Below are positions 14,477 through 21,568 of a stretch of DNA of 24,789 bases, piece by piece (the stretch's first letter is position 1; each line of letters opens with the position of its first letter). Below the pieces are notes generated by a model. The model did not search any database, had not been told where the DNA came from, and worked only from the letters and a program-made list of their open reading frames with translations. The position numbers and the translations under genes were made by a program. Source of the stretch: CAZOKO01 sp964580455. GTDB lineage: Bacteria; Desulfobacterota; WTBG01. The DNA lies in NCBI GenBank assembly GCA_964580455.1, contig CAZOKO010000033.1:1-24789 (forward strand). The letters run 5' to 3'.

Positions 14477-14507
14477 AAAAATCCCCCTTTTATAAAGGGG
14501 GATTTTT
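14477..14507. terminator. Perfect 14-bp hairpin with A/T flanks (terminator or dispersed repeat)
   Basis: AAAAATCCCCCTTT (14477-14490), a 3-nt loop TAT, and AAAGGGGGATTTTT (14494-14507). Read on either strand it is a G-C stem ending in a T run, longer (TTTTTTT) on the minus strand. It lies upstream of both divergent genes, so it cannot end either; it may block read-through in either direction. The same sequence type is a common dispersed repeat. Confidence 0.6.
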
Positions 14508-14655
14508 CCGACCAATCCTTAATTCAACAATATTATAACCCTGCACCCTGATACCTATTTTTATTAGTACTAAAGCTTTCATTTTTTATGCCGATGAAAA
14601 ATAAAAAGGGGTAGATATAAAACTACAGAGTTTATAAAGTAGTTCTCAGTGGTTC

Positions 14656-14750
14656 CCCCGTTAGATGGTAAACCTTGTGGAAGACTCATTTATCCAACAG
14701 CGTTGACATTTGACAAAGTTCAATTGCTATATAATAGGTATCTAACGGGG
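14656..14750. repeat. Inverted repeat CCCCGTTAGAT / ATCTAACGGGG bracketing a promoter
   Basis: Two perfect 11-bp arms at 14656-14666 and 14740-14750, 73 nt apart. The right arm covers the expected transcription start of the promoter at 14703-14735; the left arm lies about 36 nt upstream of the first -35 hexamer. It could be a pair of regulator sites or the ends of a small palindromic element. Confidence 0.5.
14703..14735 (+). promoter_or_regulatory. Predicted promoter of the 164-residue unknown gene
   Basis: Two overlapping-phase -35 boxes, TTGACA (14703-14708) and TTGACA (14710-14715), precede a perfect TATAAT (14730-14735). Spacing is 21 or 14 nt, both off the optimum of 17, so strength is uncertain or an activator may be needed. 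The next gene on this strand starts at 14796. Confidence 0.45.
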
Positions 14751-14795
14751 TGAATCTGTGGTTGGGTTTTGAAAATAAAAAAGTTGGAGGAAGCT

Positions 14796-15290
14796 ATGAA
14801 AATACAAGATGATAAAAATATAAAGCAGGCAATAAGGCCGGAGCCACAAAACAAAATAGGCAAGAGAGGGGATGATTTTAAAAAAGTCCTCTCTGAGGTC
14901 CAGTCAAAAGTTGAGGGGGCACAGGATAAAAATCCACTTTCCACAGAAGAAATCCAGAAAATAGATCACGCCTTACAAAATGCAAGCACCATAGCCAGGC
15001 TGGAGGCAAGCAGTTTCAGTGAGTCTCTTGGAAAATTTGAGAGTGGTGAGGCAAAAAAGGTAGAACAGTTTTTTGACCTCCTGGAATCTTACACCCAAGC
15101 ACTGTCTGACCCCAAAAAGAATTTAAAAGATATTGTTCCCCTTGTTAAGTCGCTTGAAAGTGAGAAAGAGAAACTGGCAGAATTAGGAGAAAGATTACCG
15201 GATGGAGATATTTTAAAAAACATAATAAACCATACTGCCATCCTTACTACGGTAGAAGTATTAAAATTTAGCAGGGGAGATTACCTTTAA
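14796..15290 (+). CDS. Unrecognised soluble helical protein, perhaps flagellum-associated
   Basis: 164 residues, no signal peptide or membrane segment, rich in Lys/Glu, nearly all helical in appearance. The N-terminus is charged and flexible (1-27), followed by DFKKVLSEVQSKVEG, a central region with heptad-like spacing, and a C-terminus ending VLKFSRGDYL. I do not recognise a named domain. It is divergent from the sigma-28-driven rod-like gene, which hints at a flagellar link (chaperone, regulator or length-control type), but this rests on position only; its own upstream region has no sigma-28 site. ATG 14796 has GGAGG at good spacing and is preferred to an in-frame TTG at 14769. No terminator is evident after it. 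Confidence 0.65.
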   Translation: MKIQDDKNIKQAIRPEPQNKIGKRGDDFKKVLSEVQSKVEGAQDKNPLSTEEIQKIDHALQNASTIARLEASSFSESLGKFESGEAKKVEQFFDLLESYTQALSDPKKNLKDIVPLVKSLESEKEKLAELGERLPDGDILKNIINHTAILTTVEVLKFSRGDYL

Positions 15291-15302
15291 AGAAACACTT
15301 TG

Positions 15303-15420
15303 CTTGAAACATATCCAGAATCCAGCATCTAATATCCAGTATCCAGGGAATTAATTCCTCAATCCCTAAATATTTTTAATCAAATTAATTTCTCTTTTTT
15401 CCTTCGTGCGCTTCGTGGTT
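15303..15420. repeat. Convergent spacer with ATCCAGTATCCAG and CTTCGTGGTT motifs
   Basis: The text around 15310-15345 is built from ATCCAG variants (ATCCAGAATCCAGCATC, ATCCAGTATCCAGG), and 15400-15420 reads CCTTCGTGCGCTTCGTGGTTT. The second word recurs as TTTCTTCGTGGTTTC near 22093. Both are typical dispersed low-complexity words; no gene or terminator is visible here. Confidence 0.5.
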
Positions 15421-15427
15421 TAATTAT

Positions 15428-15982
15428 TTAATCTTTAAAAAAGTAGCCGATCTCCTCTCTCAACTGTTCAGGCAACTCATCTCTGTTTTGAGCTGTTACT
15501 TCATATATCCTGATATCTTTCCTATCCTTTACTTCTCTAATAAACTCAGTTCCTCCAACAGCAATAGTTCCCAGTACTACATTCCTGGCATTTAAAGCCT
15601 TAACTGCTGCCTCACAGAATTTTTCTGAGAAGCATTCCATCTTCCCTATCTCATCTATGATAATAATCTCATCTTCTGACTGGGGAGTAATAGAAGGAAC
15701 AGCAAGCGTTTCAACATTTTCTATGCTGACCCCATATCGCCTGATGTAAAACCTGCTTTTGATGTTTTCATGTCCCAGCAGTTCTTCCTTCCCATCAAGG
15801 GTCTTCATTAAAAAGCCTACCCTTTTATTATTCTTTTTTATTTCCTCGGTGTGAAACCCTGTTGCTTTTCTTTCAAGTTTTGACAGCACCTTTTTTATAA
15901 CGGTTGTCTTACCACTGCTTGGAGGTCCAGTCAAAAATGTATTCCTGACCCTCTTTTCTGAACAATTTTCTTCTTTTGACAT
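15428..15982 (-). CDS. THEP1-type nucleoside-triphosphatase
   Basis: 184 residues, the normal size of the NTPase_1/THEP1 family. Walker A is GPPSSGKTT (19-27); Walker B is IIIIDEIGKMECFS (106-119), with the family's characteristic DEIGKME. GFHTEEI (42-48) and the C-terminal YEVTAQNRDELP also agree with the family. THEP1 of Aquifex and human NTPCR hydrolyse NTPs slowly; the true cellular role is unknown. Unlike many THEP1 proteins, the start VRNTFLTG is preceded by a 12-residue charged extension; the ATG at 15982 has only a weak GGGA site. The gene is downstream of the caspase-like lipoprotein on the same strand (64-nt gap), so read-through co-transcription is possible, though codon and base composition differ. 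Confidence 0.88.
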   Translation of the reverse strand: MSKEENCSEKRVRNTFLTGPPSSGKTTVIKKVLSKLERKATGFHTEEIKKNNKRVGFLMKTLDGKEELLGHENIKSRFYIRRYGVSIENVETLAVPSITPQSEDEIIIIDEIGKMECFSEKFCEAAVKALNARNVVLGTIAVGGTEFIREVKDRKDIRIYEVTAQNRDELPEQLREEIGYFFKD

Positions 15983-16046
15983 GGTATTTTCCCATGTAAA
16001 AAAGACTAGCTGGGGATTTTAGCTGAAACGTGACAACCCTGTTACG

Positions 16047-18056
16047 TCAGGCAGGATAGGGATAGTCGGGATCGGTCAGGGACGTCGGCGATGTATCCGG
16101 GCTGATTTCAGTCCAATTTAGCTGGAAATCCTCACCTGAGTGGTTGCCTGCTGGAACGACCCAGCTTGAAGGCAGAGGGCTAGTATCCAAAAGTGGAGTA
16201 CCTGAACCACCGAACCACGGTTCATCTCGTTGTGCACCTTCAGGTTCAGTAACGGTATCGGTTCCAGTAACTCCAGCAGCCAGTTGAATCTTGTAGGTTG
16301 CATTGGCTGCATCTGGATCAAGCTCAAATACAATCATGCAGAGCATGCCGGGTGTTCCGGTATCTACTAAATACTGGGGAGCAATCGACGCATTTCCCTG
16401 GGCCTGCAGACTATGGTGGTTATCACTACTGTCGACCCAGGTACCACTGATATTCCACGCCAGTTGACCTCTCTCGGAAGCATAGATACAGCCATCGAGG
16501 GGGATGGGTCCCCGAGGTGTTGCCGCATCACCGTCCACCTCACTTCTCATCAGCTGCAACAGAACACGTCCTTCAAAAGTTGATGTGATGGTGCCAGTAT
16601 ACTTGCCCGCCTCGTTCACTTGCCAGGTGGTGCTGCCGCTGAATCCCCAGAGGCGCATGGGATTGCTTTCAAGGTTATTAACGCGCACCTTGACATCTCC
16701 GGTTGTATTATCGTTCGGTAAATATGCAACAATTCTTCCTTCTTCCCATAAAATAACCCGTGAAAGTGGTGTGTCGTTAAAGAGCACCTCACCCTGAGCA
16801 GGTCCGAAGTAGCCTAATAGAGTAATGCTCGGATCCACTCCTGGCACCATCGGACCACCCGCCGTCAAGTAATATCCACTGCTAATCACCGGGCGGGCAG
16901 CAGTGCTGCCTGTGGCTGTTGGGTAATAAACCAGCCTGACACCTCCTGGCTGGATATTACGTCCTTCATCAAAAAGATATGAATAGATCTGCTGGACGGT
17001 AAATGGCCTGGTAGGAGGATCAAGATCATCGGCCTCCACCTGGCTCAAACCGCAGAGACGGTCAAAGAAGAAAGCAGCAGTCTCCGCTGCATTGCCGCGT
17101 CTCACACGGCCCTCCCACCCCAGGATCATCTGTGCTCCACAACCCACAAGCGTAGGTGCTAATCTGTTTGCACCAGTGGTATTATCAAGGGTGTGACAGG
17201 TGTCAAGGTAGATTATACTGTTAGGAAGAGCAGTAGCATCCGGATTATCTGGATTGCCGGCCTGGTAGTGGTAGTTGAAAAAGCGGGGGGTGACTGCAAA
17301 GGTTCGATATCTTGCGGTAGTACTGTATACCAGACGGCGTGCATCCGTTGCCAGATCAGACTCATGCGGGTTACCCTCTACACCGGATTCTATATAGGGG
17401 GTTGTCGTATAGATATACTCGAACGGCTGACCTCTTTCAGAGTGTGTGTCAGAGTCGGGATAGTTATCTACACCGGCATGGCCTGTCAGATATATTATTC
17501 CATACTGATTCCAGCTTCTGAACCATTCAAGTGTTGGCTCTTGCAGAGCTTCTGTAGTATAACCTGCTGCTTCAAAGGCCTGCAGAACCTGCTGGGCGGA
17601 TGAGCGGATTGCAGTTCCAACTGCACCTGAGGTCGGGTAGAATGCAGCGCTTGCCTCAGGGGATGTTTGGTTGGGGAAACCTGACACATGTATGGGGCCG
17701 GGACCATCTCTGTCAGTTTTCACTGTTAAAGCAGATTCCTCAGATCTCTCATCTTCCGGTTCACAGTAAAAGATATGAAAAACACCGGAGCGGTACAGAA
17801 CCGTAAAGTACTCAGAGTTATCAGCGAGATGTGCTTCCTCCACTTCCTCGAGTGTTTGCACATAATCAAGAAAACTTTCTGCTTCAGCCGGCCATTCACC
17901 GGATTTGCACAGGTCCTGGAAAAAGTCGCTGGCCTGGTCAGCTGTTTCGACAGTCTGATACAAAGGACCCGGGATCGAAACCTCGCAGCCATTCACAAGT
18001 GTACATAAAAAAATCACAGCAACACTCAGCCATATCTTACCATACAAATTAACCAT
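16047..18056 (-). CDS. Large lipoprotein with caspase-like (clan CD, gingipain/CHAT-type) domain
   Basis: 669 residues. The signal peptide ends in a lipobox LVNGC (C24), so it is probably anchored to a membrane facing the periplasm or outside. Residues 120-340 show the clan CD pattern: a hydrophobic strand plus His in GIIYLTGHAG (H193), then a strand plus Cys in SIIYLDTCHT (C287), then ANRLAPTLVGCGAQMILGWE, like the 'cysteine helix then G-A-x-hydrophobic' part of gingipains, separase-like and CHAT proteases. A cysteine peptidase is inferred. From about 405 to 470 an IPT/TIG-like beta sandwich is likely, followed by a further all-beta region to the end. ATG 18056 has GGGGAGG. It is shorter in start than the preceding TTG codon would give. 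No obvious substrate is nearby. It lies 198 nt downstream of the topoisomerase VI operon. Confidence 0.65.
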   Translation of the reverse strand: MVNLYGKIWLSVAVIFLCTLVNGCEVSIPGPLYQTVETADQASDFFQDLCKSGEWPAEAESFLDYVQTLEEVEEAHLADNSEYFTVLYRSGVFHIFYCEPEDERSEESALTVKTDRDGPGPIHVSGFPNQTSPEASAAFYPTSGAVGTAIRSSAQQVLQAFEAAGYTTEALQEPTLEWFRSWNQYGIIYLTGHAGVDNYPDSDTHSERGQPFEYIYTTTPYIESGVEGNPHESDLATDARRLVYSTTARYRTFAVTPRFFNYHYQAGNPDNPDATALPNSIIYLDTCHTLDNTTGANRLAPTLVGCGAQMILGWEGRVRRGNAAETAAFFFDRLCGLSQVEADDLDPPTRPFTVQQIYSYLFDEGRNIQPGGVRLVYYPTATGSTAARPVISSGYYLTAGGPMVPGVDPSITLLGYFGPAQGEVLFNDTPLSRVILWEEGRIVAYLPNDNTTGDVKVRVNNLESNPMRLWGFSGSTTWQVNEAGKYTGTITSTFEGRVLLQLMRSEVDGDAATPRGPIPLDGCIYASERGQLAWNISGTWVDSSDNHHSLQAQGNASIAPQYLVDTGTPGMLCMIVFELDPDAANATYKIQLAAGVTGTDTVTEPEGAQRDEPWFGGSGTPLLDTSPLPSSWVVPAGNHSGEDFQLNWTEISPDTSPTSLTDPDYPYPA

Positions 18057-18140
18057 CAAACACCTCCCCAGTGCCTTGTGAAGACACCGTCTAAAAGCTT
18101 ACCTCGCTAATATACTTAATAAGAACTTTTCGGTATAGTA

Positions 18141-18169
18141 AATGTAGGAAATTTCTTCTTGTATGTCAA
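18141..18169 (-). promoter_or_regulatory. Predicted sigma-70 promoter of the caspase-like lipoprotein
   Basis: Minus strand TTGACA (18169-18164), 17-nt spacer, TACATT (18146-18141, 4 of 6). A leader of about 78 nt would follow. This allows expression independent of the upstream topoisomerase genes; no terminator is visible between them. Confidence 0.5.
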
Positions 18170-18254
18170 TCAAAAGGTGGCTATCAGAGATGTAAATTAA
18201 AAGTTAAAGAATTCTGATGAAATAATTCATAATTTCGATTTGGGCGTCAAGCAT

Positions 18255-19466
18255 TCATGGTAGCATCTTTCCTGGATTGCGCAGTTTTTCCGGCAGGTAT
18301 GTTTCCATCACGTAATTCAAGCCTCGTGCGGCAAAGGCCTGCTGTTCAACACGCACTCCCATCTTGACCATCTCCTGCAGTGCCTGCACCCATTGTTTGT
18401 TGTTCTTAAAGAAAGGATCATTCTTAATAGCATCCTGGGCACGTTTTTTATCCTTGTCCTCGAGGGGATGCGTGGGCAGATTATAGTCCTTAATATCCTG
18501 AGGTGTAACACCGATCAGCTTTGCATGGGGCACACAAAAAAACTCGTTGATGTGAGCGGCATTGCCGGAGCCGACCTTCATGGTACGGTAAATATTGCCA
18601 TAACCATAGGGGTCACCATCTGTAAAGACATACACCGGCAGCCTGCAGGAGTCAGACAAAAGACGCACGAAGCGGCGGTTTGCACGGGTTGGCACACCAC
18701 CCATCGCCACAATTATACATTTACTGTCCCTCCAGTAAGCATGGCCATTCAACCGCTCAAAGAGCGCGGCAGTCTCAACAGCAAGAATAAATTTTGCCTT
18801 TGTGCGGAACTTAAGTCCCTCAACACGGGAAGGAATTGAGTAGCTTCCCCTTCCAAAAGCCGTGCAGTCAATCTCAATCCTTCTGCCCGTAGTAGGATCT
18901 ATGTCAATGACAATCAGTTCACCGGCAACCGAGCCATTCTGCTCAGCAGGAATGAAGCCGAGCTGCTCACGGTTCACACTAACCATCGCCTCCATGTCAT
19001 CCATGATAGCATCTGACTCAGGCTGCTCCTTAAAGGCAGCGGGACCCCATCCGGCCCTGCCAGCTTCTGAGCCGCGCTTTGCAGAGCCTTTGGAAGTGTA
19101 GTAGACCTCACGTTTGGAGGCAAAGTCGTCGGTTTCAATTAAGTGTTTGGCAAAAGCCATCATACGCACCGTCTGGGCAAAGGGTTTTATGGTCTGGTAA
19201 GAAAGTGTTCGCTTACTTACTTTCTTGCCGATTGCAAAAAAACCCTTGCGTGTTGAGAAGGAGACATTTGAAAGGCTGCGGATCGGTACCCTTAAGGATG
19301 GCCGTCTCCCACTCTTTATGTCACCATGGATATCTTTTGCTTGTGTCATCAGCTTTTTCATTGCAGGCGAGCGTGAAAGTTCAGGCTGTACGGTCTCCTT
19401 TTTTGTCTTGCTACTGGTGGCTGTGGATCGTTTTGCAGCAGTTTTCTTTGCGGTTTTTCTGGCCAT
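18255..19466 (-). CDS. top6A: DNA topoisomerase VI subunit A (Spo11-like)
   Basis: 403 residues. Subunit A cuts both DNA strands. The winged-helix part has SKREVYYTSKG (118-127); by alignment with Spo11 RDIFY, the attacking tyrosine is the second one, Y123. The Toprim domain supplies E231 in AVETAALFERL and D283/D285 in VFTDGDPYGYGNIY (280-293). GVPTRANRRFVRLLSD and the C-terminal LNYVMETYLPEKL also match. The first 27 residues form a Lys/Ala/Thr-rich tail (MARKTAKKTAAKR...) like histone H1 or bacterial DNA-binding tails, absent from archaeal Top6A. ATG 19466 with GGAGTCTT is preferred to an ATG 33 nt upstream. It follows top6B by 49 nt. Type IIB topoisomerases are archaeal and plant enzymes, found in only scattered bacteria, so transfer is likely. 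Confidence 0.92.
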   Translation of the reverse strand: MARKTAKKTAAKRSTATSSKTKKETVQPELSRSPAMKKLMTQAKDIHGDIKSGRRPSLRVPIRSLSNVSFSTRKGFFAIGKKVSKRTLSYQTIKPFAQTVRMMAFAKHLIETDDFASKREVYYTSKGSAKRGSEAGRAGWGPAAFKEQPESDAIMDDMEAMVSVNREQLGFIPAEQNGSVAGELIVIDIDPTTGRRIEIDCTAFGRGSYSIPSRVEGLKFRTKAKFILAVETAALFERLNGHAYWRDSKCIIVAMGGVPTRANRRFVRLLSDSCRLPVYVFTDGDPYGYGNIYRTMKVGSGNAAHINEFFCVPHAKLIGVTPQDIKDYNLPTHPLEDKDKKRAQDAIKNDPFFKNNKQWVQALQEMVKMGVRVEQQAFAARGLNYVMETYLPEKLRNPGKMLP

Positions 19467-19515
19467 AAGACTCCTCGATTGTTTGCGATTGATTTTCATA
19501 TAATGTTAAGCATTT

Positions 19516-21147
19516 TTACATATCCCGGTGGCGTTCCAGTAAGCCGGTCAATTTCTCTACTACCTTCTTCTCTTCCCGTTCCGAGAAACCCAGCAGTTCC
19601 CGAAGACCAATGCCGATATGGGGAATGTAGGTTTCAATGTAGTCTTGCTTTCGTTGGAATTCAGCCTCCTTTTTACGCCGTGAGAGAAAAATTTTCAGCT
19701 TGCGACCACATTCCTGTAATGCCCGCACAATCTGTTCTTCAATCTCAGGATAGCCTGCAATGGCCTCTTTTGATTCACTGGTAAAGGGAACCCAGACCGA
19801 AGCCATATGCACCACGATAGTAAGGGGGCCCAATGGGAGCGCACCGCGTGGCTGTGTCAGGCCATAGTTACGCCATTTGGTCTGCACTACTGACTGATAG
19901 GCACAGCAACCCCCCTGCTGATAGAGCAGCGGCACGCGATTGGCAAATCGCAGTACTCGTGCCGGACCGTCTGCCTCCTGTCCTTCCCCACCATAGGCTA
20001 GGGCTGCTTCGATAATAAACGGGTTGCCTCGGTAGACCGCCGGGGGGCGTGTAGTAGAGGCATAGAATTCAGCCGGCATGACCGATTCAAGTCCCATCCC
20101 AAGCTGTTCCTCGCCGATGGGAGCAACACAGTTGGTGGGTGGATTCATAATCCTGGTGCTGGTTATTCCCTGCATCAGCTTTTCCACGTCATGACGACCT
20201 ATGCGCGAGGTATAAGCTTTGGATGAAATTTCGGCATTAGTACAAATTTCTTCTGCGACACGCTGCGATACCCGCGAAAATTCGCTCTGCAGAAAGCCGG
20301 ACACACTTCGCGCCTTGGTATCCTTCAACATTGCCTGGAGTACTCCAAGCTCCACACCATAGGGATGCGGTTTGATTTCACTGGTATGTTCCGGAAATTC
20401 ACTGTTTGACCGTTCATAGGTAATAGTCTGCCCTCCCGGTTCTTTGTAGACCATCTGTACGTGAGGGTTAGCGATAGCAGTCTGGCGGAGATATTCATCT
20501 ACCGATTGTTTACCACGAGTGTGCTTGCCTTCCAGTTCAATGCTGACGCGCGTACCGTGCGATACGTCCCAGTCCACCTCCATATCGCTGATGATTTCAG
20601 GTTTATTCTTCTTGGTATCAATCTGGAGCTTAAAAAGGTGTGCGGGCTTATTTTTATTCGTACGGCTTACAATTTCGACCGGTTTCCCGGTTGTTAGCAT
20701 GCCATACATGCCGGCAGCGCTTATCCCGATCCCCTGCTGTCCCCGGCTCATCTTGAGGCGATGAAACTTCGATCCATAGAGAAGTTTTCCGAAGATATTG
20801 GGGACCTGGCGCTTAACGATGCCAGGACCGTTATCCTCAATTACTATTCGAAATCGGTCATTTTGAAGCTCCTCAACCTCTATGATTACATCAGGCAGGA
20901 TTCCTGCCTCCTCACAGGCATCTAATGAATTGTCGACTGCTTCCTTGATTGCGTTTAGCAGTGCCTTGCGCGGATTATCGAAGCCCAGCAGGTGGCGGTT
21001 TTTGGCGAAGAATTCAGAAACCGAGATGTCGCGCTGGCGTGCAGCCATGCTCTCGGCAGTTTCTTTGCCGCGTTTCTTAGGCTTTTTTGCCGATTGATCT
21101 CTAGTCTTTTCTTCTGTTACAGCTAATTGTATCTGTTTCTTTGCCAT
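19516..21147 (-). CDS. top6B: DNA topoisomerase VI subunit B (GHKL ATPase)
   Basis: 543 residues, the ATP-driven clamp partner of subunit A. The GHKL fold is complete: N-box E69 and N73 in AIKEAVDNSLDAC, DNGPGI (105-110), and the ATP lid GQQGIGIS (136-143). An H2TH-like part follows (about 265-310), then the transducer domain with GPLTIVVHMASVWVPFTSES and YPEIEEQIVRALQECGRKLK, both typical of archaeal Top6B; the switch lysine is in SKEAIAG. Residues 1-40 form a charged Lys-rich tail that archaeal enzymes lack. ATG 21147 follows GGAGAAAGC; the open frame continues upstream to 21333, but that part includes the promoter and has no homology look. It is the first gene of a two-gene operon with top6A. 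Confidence 0.93.
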   Translation of the reverse strand: MAKKQIQLAVTEEKTRDQSAKKPKKRGKETAESMAARQRDISVSEFFAKNRHLLGFDNPRKALLNAIKEAVDNSLDACEEAGILPDVIIEVEELQNDRFRIVIEDNGPGIVKRQVPNIFGKLLYGSKFHRLKMSRGQQGIGISAAGMYGMLTTGKPVEIVSRTNKNKPAHLFKLQIDTKKNKPEIISDMEVDWDVSHGTRVSIELEGKHTRGKQSVDEYLRQTAIANPHVQMVYKEPGGQTITYERSNSEFPEHTSEIKPHPYGVELGVLQAMLKDTKARSVSGFLQSEFSRVSQRVAEEICTNAEISSKAYTSRIGRHDVEKLMQGITSTRIMNPPTNCVAPIGEEQLGMGLESVMPAEFYASTTRPPAVYRGNPFIIEAALAYGGEGQEADGPARVLRFANRVPLLYQQGGCCAYQSVVQTKWRNYGLTQPRGALPLGPLTIVVHMASVWVPFTSESKEAIAGYPEIEEQIVRALQECGRKLKIFLSRRKKEAEFQRKQDYIETYIPHIGIGLRELLGFSEREEKKVVEKLTGLLERHRDM

Positions 21148-21289
21148 GCTTTCTCCAGATTGTATTCTACAGTCAATATGCTTGCTCTCATGTATTTGCA
21201 GGGAGTAGAAAATTTTAAAGATAAAGAATTCCAAGAAAACAGAGTAATGGATGCTATCAGTATACTCATTTACCAACATTACACCTTGC

Positions 21290-21318
21290 AGTATAGGAAA
21301 ATAGATATTGTGTGTCAA
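21290..21318 (-). promoter_or_regulatory. Strong predicted sigma-70 promoter of topoisomerase VI operon
   Basis: Minus strand TTGACA (21318-21313), 17-nt spacer, TATACT (21295-21290): 11 of 12 consensus bases. It gives a leader of about 136 nt before top6B, AT-rich, without a recognised riboswitch or terminator. Confidence 0.7.
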
Positions 21319-21326
21319 GTGAGAAG

Positions 21327-21367
21327 ATACCACAAAATATAGTGGTATTTGTGCTTAACTAGTTAAG
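21327..21367. promoter_or_regulatory. Two dyads just upstream of the topoisomerase VI promoter
   Basis: ATACCAC-N8-GTGGTAT (21327-21348) starts 8 nt upstream of the -35 box, and CTTAACTAGTTAAG, a perfect 14-bp palindrome, lies at 21354-21367. Their place suits operators or activator sites for the minus-strand promoter. The cognate regulators are unknown. Confidence 0.5.
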
Positions 21368-21411
21368 TGTTTATTTTTTGCTGGAGGAGATGATTGATTT
21401 GGAAGCGGTTG

Positions 21412-21470
21412 TAGTCCACAGTCAACGGTCGGCGGCCCACGGATCAAACCAGGGGTCAGGGAACAGTGTA
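21412..21470. repeat. Dispersed repeat motifs GTCCACAGTCAACGGTC and AGGGGTCAGGGAACAG
   Basis: GTCCACAGTCAACGGTCGGC (from 21415) is a run of related GTC-ACGGTC words, and AGGGGTCAGGGAACAGTG (21451-21468) shares its AGGGGTCAGG core with the minus-strand motif at 436-462. They fill part of the spacer between the topoisomerase promoter and the small secreted protein. Confidence 0.45.
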
Positions 21471-21539
21471 TTTTTATTTTGCTTTTAAATGTAAAATAAG
21501 CTAAGATTTGAGAATGGGTATGTCACGTAATTGAAGGAG

Positions 21540-21548
21540 TGGTATAAT
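21540..21548 (+). promoter_or_regulatory. Extended -10 promoter of the small secreted protein
   Basis: TGG-TATAAT (21540-21548), a perfect extended -10 (TGN-TATAAT) with no good -35. Transcription would start near 21555, just before the AAAGGAG ribosome site, giving a very short leader (about 14 nt). Confidence 0.45.
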
Positions 21549-21568
21549 TTTTTCAAAAGGAGTGAACT

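Noticed and set aside
14324..14515. 63-residue open frame on the minus strand
   Set aside because: Its first residues (KIPLYKRGIFF) are only the translation of the hairpin repeat at 14477-14507, and the rest covers the sigma-28 promoter region.
18057..18254. Possible c-di-GMP or other riboswitch in the leader of the caspase-like lipoprotein
   Set aside because: GGTGTC and GGCACTGG words suggested a structured leader, but the conserved core of known riboswitches is not present.
16047..21147. Anti-phage defence island made of a GHKL ATPase, Spo11-like nuclease and caspase-like protein
   Set aside because: The two topoisomerase subunits are complete true Top6 proteins, and the caspase-like protein has a lipoprotein signal, so it is outside the cytoplasm and cannot be an intracellular effector; it also has its own promoter.
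21148..21333. 62-residue N-terminal extension of topoisomerase VI subunit B
   Set aside because: The frame is open by chance; it covers the promoter and leader, and MAKKQIQ at 21147 has a clear ribosome site and suits the family length.
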